In this document: piece by piece, positions 51,238-60,950 of the stretch
Layout: every line of letters begins with the position of its first letter
How positions within the stretch are numbered: position 1 is the stretch's first letter
Assembly: GCA_944391475.1 (NCBI GenBank)
Contig: CALXTR010000007.1
Span: forward strand, 1 to 64,000
Length of the DNA stretch: 64,000 nt
DNA from: an uncultured Alphaproteobacteria bacterium
Lineage (GTDB): Bacteria; Pseudomonadota; Alphaproteobacteria; RF32; CAG-239
Direction: 5' to 3'
Notes under the pieces: model-generated
Database searches by the model: none
What the model saw: only the letters and a program-made list of their open reading frames with translations
What the model was told of the DNA's origin: nothing
Made by a program: the position numbers and the translations under genes

Positions 51238-54200
51238 GTAAAGAACCGCTAACACATTCGGAAACTTACTTAAAGAAAACCAACCGTATAATTCTTACGG
51301 TTGGTATTACCTCATTATTAATCTTTATTTTTGGCTTGGCGCTTTTGCTCTTAAGCAACGACCCCATGGTTGAATATGAAGCACCAAATTTCACCGATAA
51401 TGATGATGCTCTTAACATTACCGATCGTCCGGAAACCAGTTCGGTAGGTATAGAATTTGGTAATATTATTGAAGAAGAAATTCCTCTTACGACCACCCCA
51501 AATCCAGTACCTTTGGGACAAGTTGTAATCGGTACAGACGCCAAAAATGTTCTGACCTTAGGAACCAACGGTCGTAGCGCAGTTAAAATTCTCTCCGTAA
51601 CTCTGGCCGATCCTCCGGCAGATGGTTTTAGCTTTACCGATGGCTGTAGTGACATCACTCTTCAAGGTGATGACACTTGTCATATCCAAATTGCATGGGT
51701 TCCGGTTGTCGCCGGCAATGTTCAGAACAATTTTGTCATTTCATGGCAAGAGGTTGGTCTTGGACAAGGCAATGCCAAAGCCGAGAAAGTTCCTGTAATT
51801 GGAAACGCAGTCAACCGTGAAGATTGCAGTTACTGTGAGCCCTTGCCGGGAACGGAAAATAATACAACCGCTAAAGCTCGCGCAGTGCGCTATGCGATTG
51901 GTCCGGACGGAAATATCATTGGTGAAATTGACAGTGAAGGTTATGGTCGCGATAGCGCCGGAAATGTTATTGGTCGCGTAAACAGCAATGGCTTGGTTTT
52001 AGATAAAGACGGCAATGTTATTGGTGTTGCTCAAAACCGCCAAATTGCAATTGATAGTAATGGCAATGTGATTGGTACGGTCAACCCAGACGGCGCGGTT
52101 ACAGACAGTAACGGAAATATCATTGGCAAGGTTTTAGCAGATGGTAGTGTGGTAGATAGTGATAACAACATCATTGGTCGTGTTGCAGATACCGGTTTGG
52201 TTTATAACAACAATGGCGATATTATTGGCCGCGTAATGCCCGATGGCACTGTAGTTGATTCTAATGGCAACATAATTGGTCGGTTAAATGGTCAAGGCGA
52301 AGTGGTCGATGGCCTCGGTAATATTATTGGATATGTTAGCAGTCCTGGTCAAGTCGCTGTTGATGCCAAAGGCAATTCCCTTGGTGTGGTTATGCCCGAT
52401 GGCAGTGTAGTTGATGCCGACGGCAATACTGTAGGCTATGTTGATAAAAACGGCAATGTGGTTAGCAGTCAGCCTATAGGGAGTAAGGGTAAACAAGTGC
52501 GCTTAGCTCTTGATAAAGACGGCAAGGTTATTGGTTGGATAGATTCAGATGGCACGGCCTATGATTGGTCGGGACGGCGTATAGGAAAAATGCAGCCTGA
52601 TGGTACCATAATTGATGATAGCGGAGTTGTGATTGGCCGCAGCGGTGGCGAAAGCTATTTAGCCGTTGACGATAAAGGCAAAATTATTGGTTTTGTCGGT
52701 CTTGACAACAAGGTGTATAACACCAAAGGCGAAGAAATCGGCTATGCCGGATCAGATGAAAAACTCTATGACAGCAATGGTACAATTGTCGGTTCATTGG
52801 TTCCGCGTGGTCTTATCCCAATTATGCCAAATGGCGGAGTGTTAGGAGAAGTTACCAATACCGGGTTGGTGGTTAATCCGGCTAATAAACAGCCCTTAGG
52901 TCGGGTGATGTCTAGTCATTTGGTTCGGGACATGGCCGGAAATAGAGTTATTGCTGAGATGGTACGTGGCGGATTAGTTGTTGGCTTTGGCTGTAAACAA
53001 ATCGGCTATTTGGATTCCGATGGGATAATTAGAAAAGACAATAAAGAGACTTCATATCGCGTTTTACCCGATGGAGTAGTGGTTTCGCCCGAGGGAGCAT
53101 ATGTAGGCGAAGTCGCCAAAACCGGCAAAGTTTTTGATAATAATTGTATGTTGTTAGGTGAGGCCGGTCCAGATGGTATTGTGCGTGATGCCAATCGTCA
53201 ATATATTGGCTGCGTTAATCCCGATGGCAGCGTGTTAGATGAAAAAGGCAATTTAATTGGCGGCGTAATCAAAGAAGGATTTGCTGTTGACCAAAATGGT
53301 AGTTTTATGGGGCGCATTTCCGATGATGGCTTAGTAGTTGATAAAAACAATCAGCCCATTGGTTGCATCGGTATCCATGGCGAAGTTTTCAGTAAAACAG
53401 GCGGCTATGCCGGACAAATAAAAGAGCGATCCTATGCGTTTGATTTGAATGGAAATTTGATAGATGTAGTTAGACCAGACGGCACGGTTTTACTTCCCAA
53501 TAATCGTTTGGCAAGATTGTTTTCGCACAATTTGATACTTAACGAAAATAATGAGATAATTGGTACGGCTATATCTCAGCATACCTCGATTGCCGGTAGT
53601 GACGGCAACCTTTTAGGGCGAGTTTTTGCCGATGGTAATATTTATGATGATAAGGGTTATAACAAAGGTAAAATCACCGGCGACGGATATAGTTTTTATA
53701 GCCGAGCGATAGGTCGTCCATATCCTCGTGGATATGTGCTTAACATGAAAGGTGAGGCTCTTGGATATAGCTACTATGATGGCAGTGTGTTCAACCGTTT
53801 TGGTGATATGATTGGTCGGGTTACTCCTCAAGGAGTATTGCTCAATGAAAAAGGCGAGTATCAAGGACAGGTAATCCGTTCTGGTTCTGCCGTTGGCTAT
53901 GATGGTGCCTATATTGGCCATACCTTATCAGATGGTACGATTCTTGGCGTTGACGGCACTAAAGGAGGCCGCGCTACTGGGGATTATAAAGTTATAAATT
54001 CTTCAGGAGAAGTTTCCGGAGAAATCATTCCCGAGGGCCTCATGGTAGACATTTGGGGCAATCCGCAAGGTGTGGTTAATGGTATCAGCAATGTGGTTAA
54101 TATGCAAGGAGATATCATTACAGCCATTTTACCCGGCGGCGCAACCGATAAGAATTATACGTTGCTAAGACGAGGAACGGTTATAAGTTTTAATGGTGCG

Positions 54201-54659
54201 GTTATCGGTACGGTAATGCCCAATGGTAATATTATCGATTCGTCTAACAGCATCGTAGGCAGAGTTTTATCTGATGGTAGTGCAATTAACACCACCGGCA
54301 AACTAATTGGAGAAGTTGTTAGTGGCGACATCGTTATTGATAAGTCAGATAAAGTTGTGGGTTATGTAAATTTTGATGGAAAAATTTCTGCATTTAGCGG
54401 TAATATTATTGGCAGAGCCTTGTCTGGCGGGTTGGCAGCTGATGATAGCGGAAACATCATCGGACAAATCTTTAAGCTTGGGGCTACCGTACTGGGCAAT
54501 ACGGGAAAATATCGCGGTCGCGTAGCACCTGATGGCAAAGTGATTGATGCCAAAGGTAACATCATTGGCTATGTCAAGAATAACGGCTCGTTTATAGACT
54601 TGGATAAAAAGGTTTCCGGCTATGTTTTACAAGAAGTAGCTAAGAACCGGAGGAATTAG
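51234..54659 (+). CDS. Membrane-anchored giant repeat protein (DotG-like N part)
   Basis: A 1141-residue protein with a short cytoplasmic N-terminus, one membrane helix (about 19-41) and an ASH/Ig-like beta domain (about 85-195; FTDGCSDITLQGDDTCHIQIAW). From about 220 to the end come tandem repeats of roughly 17 residues of the form D.nGNiIGrV.pDGtVv. Legionella DotG/IcmE also has a membrane N-part, a repeat zone and a VirB10 end, but with shorter repeats. Here the ORF ends in the repeats, and the VirB10 end is on the next ORF. The start ATG overlaps the virB9 stop (ATGA). Confidence 0.75.
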   Translation: MSKEPLTHSETYLKKTNRIILTVGITSLLIFIFGLALLLLSNDPMVEYEAPNFTDNDDALNITDRPETSSVGIEFGNIIEEEIPLTTTPNPVPLGQVVIGTDAKNVLTLGTNGRSAVKILSVTLADPPADGFSFTDGCSDITLQGDDTCHIQIAWVPVVAGNVQNNFVISWQEVGLGQGNAKAEKVPVIGNAVNREDCSYCEPLPGTENNTTAKARAVRYAIGPDGNIIGEIDSEGYGRDSAGNVIGRVNSNGLVLDKDGNVIGVAQNRQIAIDSNGNVIGTVNPDGAVTDSNGNIIGKVLADGSVVDSDNNIIGRVADTGLVYNNNGDIIGRVMPDGTVVDSNGNIIGRLNGQGEVVDGLGNIIGYVSSPGQVAVDAKGNSLGVVMPDGSVVDADGNTVGYVDKNGNVVSSQPIGSKGKQVRLALDKDGKVIGWIDSDGTAYDWSGRRIGKMQPDGTIIDDSGVVIGRSGGESYLAVDDKGKIIGFVGLDNKVYNTKGEEIGYAGSDEKLYDSNGTIVGSLVPRGLIPIMPNGGVLGEVTNTGLVVNPANKQPLGRVMSSHLVRDMAGNRVIAEMVRGGLVVGFGCKQIGYLDSDGIIRKDNKETSYRVLPDGVVVSPEGAYVGEVAKTGKVFDNNCMLLGEAGPDGIVRDANRQYIGCVNPDGSVLDEKGNLIGGVIKEGFAVDQNGSFMGRISDDGLVVDKNNQPIGCIGIHGEVFSKTGGYAGQIKERSYAFDLNGNLIDVVRPDGTVLLPNNRLARLFSHNLILNENNEIIGTAISQHTSIAGSDGNLLGRVFADGNIYDDKGYNKGKITGDGYSFYSRAIGRPYPRGYVLNMKGEALGYSYYDGSVFNRFGDMIGRVTPQGVLLNEKGEYQGQVIRSGSAVGYDGAYIGHTLSDGTILGVDGTKGGRATGDYKVINSSGEVSGEIIPEGLMVDIWGNPQGVVNGISNVVNMQGDIITAILPGGATDKNYTLLRRGTVISFNGAVIGTVMPNGNIIDSSNSIVGRVLSDGSAINTTGKLIGEVVSGDIVIDKSDKVVGYVNFDGKISAFSGNIIGRALSGGLAADDSGNIIGQIFKLGATVLGNTGKYRGRVAPDGKVIDAKGNIIGYVKNNGSFIDLDKKVSGYVLQEVAKNRRN

Positions 54660-57600
54660 ATTTGCAGATGTTCAAACAAATAAGATTTTATTTTGCAGGC
54701 AAGGTAAGAACATGCCTATGTGCCATGATAATTTCGGCCACGCTACCGGTTTTAGCGTCTGCACAAGAAATAACAGCCATTGATTTTAATGGTGACCTGA
54801 TTGGTAAGGTCATCCCTGATGGTAGTGTTATTGGTTTTAAGAATGACTATATCGGAAACATCACGGCCGATAGCTTGATTGTCAATGCCGAAGGTGAGCT
54901 TATCGGTGGCGTAGTTCCGCAAGGTATTGCTATCGGAAACGATACCAAAGTTTTGGGAAAAGTTAGCAGTGATGGTTCTGTTAGGCTTTCTTCTGGTAAA
55001 ATTATTGGTAAGGTTCTTCCTAATGGTTTAGTTGTCGATGACTATTACAACATCATAGGTTCGGTTTTGTTTCCGGGTCTGGTCTATGGAGCCAATGGTC
55101 AAACGGTCGGCCGTCTGGCCGGTAACGGTGTCTATACCAATCTTAACGGTAATGAAGTTGGATATGTTGCCCCCACCGGATATGCCTACCGCCGCCAAAC
55201 CGATGGCTATCAGCTGGAAGGCCGCTTAATTTCTTCAAAGATGATTGTTTCCAACACCGGCGAGTTTATTGGTAGTGTTGTTCCCGGAGGCGAGGTCTCT
55301 GGATTTAATGCAGATACTTTAGGGCGGATACGCGCTAATGGTTTTGTCTACGATAAAGACAACAAAATAATCGGTGGTATCATCCAAACCGGCTATGCTT
55401 TCAGCGATATAGGTGAATATCTTGGATATATTGCATATAACGGTGAAGTTATCAATAAAGGGCAGAGTGTAGGTCGTTTGCGTGCCGGAGGAGAAGTTGT
55501 CGATTCTAAAGGCGAACATCTGGGATATTCTGTAGACTTAGCCGCTACCGCCACCGATACTTCTGGTAGGTATTTAGGACGTCTAGTCCCCGGAGGATTG
55601 ATTGTTAAAGGTAAAGAAACCATTGGCCGCATTGGGCCGCGTAACTGCGTTTTAGATCAAAAAGGAACCATTATCGGTTGGTTAGTAACTCCAGGCTCCG
55701 TGTTTGACTACGCCGGCCGTCTTAAAGGTATGGCTCTAAGCGGTGGTAGTTTTGTTTCATTGGGCGGTAATGTAAATGGTGTTATCAAAGCCAATCAAGC
55801 CTATGACAATGCCGGTAATGTAATCGGCGCAGTGTTGCAGCCCACGATAGCCGTAGATTTAAATAACAAAAGCTTAGGGGTGCCAAACATTAATGGCTAT
55901 ACCATCGATTCTCAACAGGTTGTTACTCCCTATGGTTATGTGCTCAATCAAAATGGCGAAATTTCCGGTTTTGCCCTTCCTTTGCGTCCTCTATATTCAT
56001 TGTTTGGAAATCCTGTAGGGCGGCCTGAGCTCGATGGTAGTATTAAAGCAATTGCCGGTACTAAGATTAATGGTCGTTTTACCGCCTCAGGTATATTGTT
56101 AGATGAACGCAACCGCATGCTAGGACAGCAGATATCGGCTCATTTTGCTGTAGATGATATGGCCAAGAGCTTAGGGCTTATTTCCGATGGAAATTTGCTT
56201 TTAAGCTCAGACAATAAGCTTTCTGGCAAAATTCTTCCCGACTATAGTGTCGTTAAAACCGGTTCGATCGAAGATAACTCACCGGTTCCGGTTGTAGGTA
56301 GCGCTTTTCATGAACAAATCGCCGTTAGCATTGATGGTAATAGGATAGGGCTGACTGCATCTGATGGCAATATTTTCGACACCAGCGGAGCTAAGGTTGG
56401 TAAGGTTTCCTCTCGTGGGCTTGCATTAGATAACAATAATATTATTACCGGTAGTGTTATCCCTTATGTTCCGGCAGTCAATTTCGGTCGCACTTGTACA
56501 TATTTAGGAGTGCTAACTCCCGAAGGAGTGGTTCGCAACTGGCGAGAAGTAAATGTTGGCCGAGTTTTAGCCAACCGTCAATTGGTTTCAGAAAATGGCC
56601 TAATCACCGGTTATCTGATTCGTCCTGAAAGTGTTATTGACTATAATGGCAACATAATTGGTGCTGTTTCAGCCAACGGACAAGTCGGTAATTATAATAA
56701 TGACTTTTTAGGTTGCGCAGATAGTTTTGGCCGTTTGTATAAAGAAAACGGGGAACTAATCGGACGCGTTGTGGAACATGAGCCGGTTATGAATTTTGAA
56801 AGTAATATTATCGGGCGCAGCATTGCCGATGGGACTGTAGTAGATGAAGGCGGCCGCGTAATTGGCTACATGCAGCCAGATGACAATGTTAACTCAAAGG
56901 TAGGGCATCCATTAGGCGAATTGTTCCGCTACAAAGTTGCTTTTGACAATCGCGGCCGCTATCTCGGACGAGTTCAGCCTAATGCAGAAGTTCTAAATGA
57001 TGCCAACGAAACAGTAGGCACAGTTGACCACGATGGCTATGTACTTTCTAATGCCAAAAGGATTGGTTTTGCACTGTATGATTTCTACATTTATAATGAA
57101 TCCGGTCAGGCAATTGGATACATCACCAAGACCGGAGAAGTTATGAGCTTCACCAATAGAAATTTAGGGCGAGTTCGCAAAGGTTTCCTTGTCGACAAGG
57201 ATGAAAAGGTAATTGGTCGCGGTTTAAGAAGCTATAACATCCGTGATAATTCCAATAATGTATTAGGTACATTGCAGTTTAATGGTAAACTGATTAATTC
57301 TAAAAATCAGGAGCTTGGTACCATTAATGAAAAAGGCGAAATCCTTGCCGAAGATGGTAAAGTGATAGCTCAGGCTCATAAGCTGCAATATTATAGCAAG
57401 TCTCCGTTAGAAGTTGTACTCGATGAAAAAGGCAACATTATCGGCTATTTGGATGAAGATGGAAACATTGTCAATTCCAAAGGCGAAATAATTGGCTATA
57501 AAAACACAGAAGGTAAACTTGTTGATGAGAACGGTAAAGAAATAGGTAAAGTTGCCAATTTGCAAAAGATATTTGACACGGACGGCAATCTTGTTGGTTA

Positions 57601-57990
57601 TGTTCGTGCTGACGGTAGTGCCGTAAATAAAGATGGCAAAGTAATTGGCCGTCTCAATGAAGATGGCACGGTTGTTGATGCCAATAATAATCTGATAGGC
57701 GGTATAGGCCTAGAGTGGTATGAGAGAGCCAAACCCAAAAAAGACAAACCCCGCCAAACTGAAGTTCCCAGCATTGGAGATCCTATAGAAGATAAGGAAA
57801 GCCCCAAGGGCGAAGCCAATCCTAACAATCAGTATCGCCGTTCATTAAATATTGCCTTAACGCCTGATGGCGAATATTTAGGTGAGATACGTGAAGATGG
57901 TACGGTTATCAATAAGCAGGGCCAAGTGGTCGGAACCAAAATGCCCGATGGTTTGATTATCAATAAAGAAGGCGAATTGGTTGGTATTGA
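51885..57990 (+). repeat. Coding repeat tract, about 51 bp per unit
   Basis: Both giant proteins are built from degenerate units of about 17 residues (51 bases) with the core GNIIG.V..DG.V.D. Clean runs are seen at 51890-52490 and again at 57410-57720. The rest is more diverged, with occasional 16- or 18-residue units. The Gly-hydrophobic-Gly spacing suggests stacked beta hairpins or a beta-solenoid. The tract is broken only by the gene junction at 54660 and the signal peptide of the second protein. Confidence 0.8.
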
Positions 57991-59266
57991 AGATATCAAA
58001 AAATCTGATGGAAATGATATATTTGTTCCGGCAGGGACCTTTGGAAAAGGTGGGGCTTATGGAACCGGCAGTGGCCCAAGTGGAGATTTGGGACCAGGTG
58101 GAGGATTTGGCCCCGGAGAACGCTATAGCCTACAACGTCAACAAGCCCTCAACATTGCTATGGCTGAACGCCGTCAAAATATTGCGGTTGGAAAAATTAG
58201 TAGTAACAGCCGTCGTGAGGCCTTTGACGGAATGCAAAAGGATTGGAGCGAGCAGGGAATACAAAAGGTCATTTCTTCTTGGCGCGTTGATATGAGCGAA
58301 ATGATATTGGCCGACAAACCAATTCCGGCCGTTATTGCCCGTTCAATTGATAGTACACACCCCACACCAGTTACCGCCTTTGTTGAGCGCAACGTCTATG
58401 CTGAAGAAGGACGCAATATCTTAATACCGGCAGGTAGCCGAGTTATCGGAACCGTGGGCGGGGTAGTTGCCACCAGCGAAAAAACATCTACTTCTGCTAA
58501 AATAGAAATTAATTGGGAGCGCCTAATTCGGCCCGATGGATCTATTTTTGTCTTCGACGGTATCACCGGAGATGCACAAGGACGCGGTGGTGCATTAGGA
58601 TATCTAGATCAACAACTCTTTAAGCGCTATGCTCTTCCGGTTATGACTAGTGCGCTTACCAGCCTGACTTCATATTATATTGATACTGAACAAAATAGTG
58701 ATGGCGAAACCGAAACATCTCAACAGCAAGCAGCCAGCGATGCCCGACAGAACTTCTTAACTCAGATGAACACTATTTTTGAGCAAATTTTGGGCGACAA
58801 AGCCAGTATTCGTCCCATGACCTATATTCCGGCTGGTACCAGAATTATTATTTATCCGAACGTTGACTTGTGGTTACGTTCATTTGAACGCGATCAGGAA
58901 GTAAGTACTTATACCCAAGTTGGTGGTGGTAAAGGACTGCTAGATGGTAAGGAAGGTGAGCGCGGACTAAGAGAAACACGCACCAGCACCGGTACCGGCA
59001 CTAACAGTACAACCGGTGGCCAAGTGATGTATGATGAAAACGGTAATGATATTGAAGCTCAAAATACGAGCGTTCTACTTGGAGATGGCGGCAATCAAAA
59101 ACAAAGGGTTGCTCCTCCGCCACCCATCTATACCGGTCAACCACCGGCTGCAGCCATGAGCACTCCGGCTACACCTAAACCAACTTATACGCAACCAAGT
59201 ACGGACCGTTCTGTTCCACCTGCTAAAAGTAGCAGCAACAGCAATGAAGTTCCTCAGCTATTCTAG
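54662..59266 (+). CDS. virB10: Giant exported repeat protein with VirB10 domain
   Basis: A 1534-residue protein with a signal peptide (about 1-34, ending ASA), some 980 residues of the same 17-residue repeats and a charged Pro-rich linker. A last pair of repeats and a Gly-rich stretch (about 1120-1150) lead to the VirB10/TrbI domain (about 1200-1402). That domain shows IPAVIARSI, NILIPAGSRVIGTV, RLIRPDGSIFVFD, ALGYLDQQLFKRYALPVMTSALT (the antenna helices) and IPAGTRIIIYPNVDLWL. A Pro/Thr-rich tail ends it. VirB10 normally crosses the inner membrane; this one starts with a cleavable signal instead. TTG start with GGAGG eight bases upstream. Confidence 0.85.
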   Translation: MQMFKQIRFYFAGKVRTCLCAMIISATLPVLASAQEITAIDFNGDLIGKVIPDGSVIGFKNDYIGNITADSLIVNAEGELIGGVVPQGIAIGNDTKVLGKVSSDGSVRLSSGKIIGKVLPNGLVVDDYYNIIGSVLFPGLVYGANGQTVGRLAGNGVYTNLNGNEVGYVAPTGYAYRRQTDGYQLEGRLISSKMIVSNTGEFIGSVVPGGEVSGFNADTLGRIRANGFVYDKDNKIIGGIIQTGYAFSDIGEYLGYIAYNGEVINKGQSVGRLRAGGEVVDSKGEHLGYSVDLAATATDTSGRYLGRLVPGGLIVKGKETIGRIGPRNCVLDQKGTIIGWLVTPGSVFDYAGRLKGMALSGGSFVSLGGNVNGVIKANQAYDNAGNVIGAVLQPTIAVDLNNKSLGVPNINGYTIDSQQVVTPYGYVLNQNGEISGFALPLRPLYSLFGNPVGRPELDGSIKAIAGTKINGRFTASGILLDERNRMLGQQISAHFAVDDMAKSLGLISDGNLLLSSDNKLSGKILPDYSVVKTGSIEDNSPVPVVGSAFHEQIAVSIDGNRIGLTASDGNIFDTSGAKVGKVSSRGLALDNNNIITGSVIPYVPAVNFGRTCTYLGVLTPEGVVRNWREVNVGRVLANRQLVSENGLITGYLIRPESVIDYNGNIIGAVSANGQVGNYNNDFLGCADSFGRLYKENGELIGRVVEHEPVMNFESNIIGRSIADGTVVDEGGRVIGYMQPDDNVNSKVGHPLGELFRYKVAFDNRGRYLGRVQPNAEVLNDANETVGTVDHDGYVLSNAKRIGFALYDFYIYNESGQAIGYITKTGEVMSFTNRNLGRVRKGFLVDKDEKVIGRGLRSYNIRDNSNNVLGTLQFNGKLINSKNQELGTINEKGEILAEDGKVIAQAHKLQYYSKSPLEVVLDEKGNIIGYLDEDGNIVNSKGEIIGYKNTEGKLVDENGKEIGKVANLQKIFDTDGNLVGYVRADGSAVNKDGKVIGRLNEDGTVVDANNNLIGGIGLEWYERAKPKKDKPRQTEVPSIGDPIEDKESPKGEANPNNQYRRSLNIALTPDGEYLGEIREDGTVINKQGQVVGTKMPDGLIINKEGELVGIEDIKKSDGNDIFVPAGTFGKGGAYGTGSGPSGDLGPGGGFGPGERYSLQRQQALNIAMAERRQNIAVGKISSNSRREAFDGMQKDWSEQGIQKVISSWRVDMSEMILADKPIPAVIARSIDSTHPTPVTAFVERNVYAEEGRNILIPAGSRVIGTVGGVVATSEKTSTSAKIEINWERLIRPDGSIFVFDGITGDAQGRGGALGYLDQQLFKRYALPVMTSALTSLTSYYIDTEQNSDGETETSQQQAASDARQNFLTQMNTIFEQILGDKASIRPMTYIPAGTRIIIYPNVDLWLRSFERDQEVSTYTQVGGGKGLLDGKEGERGLRETRTSTGTGTNSTTGGQVMYDENGNDIEAQNTSVLLGDGGNQKQRVAPPPPIYTGQPPAAAMSTPATPKPTYTQPSTDRSVPPAKSSSNSNEVPQLF

Positions 59267-59276
59267 GAGTTAAAGC

Positions 59277-60245
59277 ATGAGTTTTAAGGTATTAGAATCT
59301 GTTTTGAGACCACTTTCGTACTGGTATAACCAAGATAATATTGAAGAAGTAGCCATTAATCGCTCCAAGCAAATCTGGCTGCGCTTGCGTGGAAAAAGAG
59401 CATATCCTTGGGTAATGTATAAAGATGAAAAGCTCACTAAAGAATATTTAACTGACTTACTTTATATCATTGCCAATACCTATGAGCTTCCCTTTGATCC
59501 GGTTTCAGGCATTCCTGTTGTTTATGCGGCCATACCTGGGGAGCACCGCTTTTCTGCCATTTGTGGTCGTAACGTGATGTATGATCAGGAAGACCTTACC
59601 GGCGGTATTGCTTTAACCATACGTGTTCATAGCGAAGATGTAGCTTTTGGTCTGCAAGACTATGGTTTAAGTCAGGGTAATCAGTTGCATAAAATCAACC
59701 CTCTCAAAGACATTAAAGATCCGGAAGACCCCTATGAAAAGCTGCTCATTAGCATCAAACGCGGCGACCACATTTTGGTCAGCGGCGCAACCGCAACCGG
59801 TAAGACCACTTTCTTAAACAATTTGCTGAAGATACTTGATATCCATAAGCGCATTTTAACCATTGAAGATACTAGAGAGCTAATTGTACCTCACCCCAAT
59901 CGAGTTCACTTGGTATTGTCACGTACCGCCCAAACCAACGAACTCAACTATGCCAATGTTATCGACTTGGTTGTTCGTTTCACGCCAGATGCCATTATCG
60001 GCGGCGAGCTTTCTACCGAAAATGCAGGTGCAATATGGGAGCTGATGGGATCAGGTCACGACAACTGTTTGGCCACCATTCACGCCGAAAGTTCAGAAGC
60101 GGCTTACGCAGCTTTTGCAGACCGAATTTTGCACTCCTACCCAACAATGGATCGCAAAAAAACCATTGAAGAAATGAAACACAAGCTAAGAGTTGTGCAA
60201 ATTAACCGCGATGGCAACCTCCGTGCAGTAACAGAGGTAAGATAA
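59277..60245 (+). CDS. virB11: VirB11-family secretion ATPase
   Basis: A 322-residue hexameric ATPase. The N-terminal domain begins LRPLSYWYNQDNIEEVAINR, typical of VirB11/TrbB. Walker A is GATATGKTT (about residue 169), the Asp box ILTIEDTREL, the Walker B region FTPDAIIGGELSTENA and the His box NCLATIHAES. The glycine-rich GG-E motif replaces the usual VGE(I/V)R. It is last in the secretion operon, 10 bases after the VirB10 gene, and would energise assembly or export at the cytoplasmic face. Confidence 0.9.
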   Translation: MSFKVLESVLRPLSYWYNQDNIEEVAINRSKQIWLRLRGKRAYPWVMYKDEKLTKEYLTDLLYIIANTYELPFDPVSGIPVVYAAIPGEHRFSAICGRNVMYDQEDLTGGIALTIRVHSEDVAFGLQDYGLSQGNQLHKINPLKDIKDPEDPYEKLLISIKRGDHILVSGATATGKTTFLNNLLKILDIHKRILTIEDTRELIVPHPNRVHLVLSRTAQTNELNYANVIDLVVRFTPDAIIGGELSTENAGAIWELMGSGHDNCLATIHAESSEAAYAAFADRILHSYPTMDRKKTIEEMKHKLRVVQINRDGNLRAVTEVR

Positions 60246-60249
60246 AATT

Positions 60250-60939
60250 TTATTGGGTTAATGGTGGAATATTAAATTGCCCGATTTCGCCTGGACGGAT
60301 TTTTACATTAGAATAGCGCATATTTCCGGTCTCAATTACAAAACGCTGACGGCCTGTTAATTGTGCAGCTAAGTCATAAAAATCGCGAGCATTGAGTTCT
60401 TGACGCTGCGGATTCATCAAATACAAGACACATCCCTGACCAGCTTCCGCCATGCCGCAACGGGCTCTCCCGTGAGGAACTTCAGCATTGACCACCACTC
60501 CTTGCAGTCCATTGCGTGTAACTTTTTGCTCCGAGAAAAATAGTCTCGACACAAAAAAGCCCACCACAAAGGCCGCAAAAGCCGCTACCATAATCATTTT
60601 AGTATGACTATTAGATGTTTCTACCTGATAGTAATCTGTTCCATAAGCCGCCTCGTGTTCATCTTCAATAAACTGCGGAGTTTGAGGTTTAAATTGCGGT
60701 TGTTCAGCCGTTTTTGTTGAGGGAAGGTTATTAATATTCAATATGCTATCTACATCAAAAGCATTAGCAGATGACGAGTTTTTCTGTAAATTTTGCTCAA
60801 AAGGATTATTAGCAGCCAAACTTTTATCTTCAATTGGCGCTTGTGGTTTGATTTTTCTGATTGGTTTTTTGACTTTCTTCAAGCCAGGTTTCATCGTTTT
60901 ATTATTACTGGCCGCATCATTATTTGAAAATTCATTCAT
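60250..60939 (-). CDS. Bitopic membrane protein, unknown
   Basis: A 229-residue protein. The first 110 residues are cytoplasmic, rich in Lys, Pro, Asn and Gln. One membrane helix lies at about 113-133 (MIMVAAFAAFVVGFFVS), followed by a periplasmic domain of about 90 residues with two cysteines (ARCGMAEAGQGCVLYLM). No family recognised. It ends 4 bases from the convergent virB11 stop. Location suggests a part of the same secretion machine. Confidence 0.68.
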   Translation of the reverse strand: MNEFSNNDAASNNKTMKPGLKKVKKPIRKIKPQAPIEDKSLAANNPFEQNLQKNSSSANAFDVDSILNINNLPSTKTAEQPQFKPQTPQFIEDEHEAAYGTDYYQVETSNSHTKMIMVAAFAAFVVGFFVSRLFFSEQKVTRNGLQGVVVNAEVPHGRARCGMAEAGQGCVLYLMNPQRQELNARDFYDLAAQLTGRQRFVIETGNMRYSNVKIRPGEIGQFNIPPLTQ

Positions 60940-60950
60940 CTTAACCTCAC

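Noticed and set aside
54600-54700. One long gene broken by a stop codon
   Set aside because: The downstream ORF has its own ribosome site (GGAGG, eight bases from TTG) and a clear signal peptide, so two proteins are intended. A fused form in relatives would reopen the question.
35346-60245. A standard Dot/Icm (type IVB) system
   Set aside because: The repeat proteins recall DotG, but VirB2-, VirB3-, VirB4-, VirB5- and VirB9-like proteins and a VirB11 ATPase are present, and no IcmF/DotU or DotC/DotD was recognised. A VirB-type core with DotG-like features fits better.
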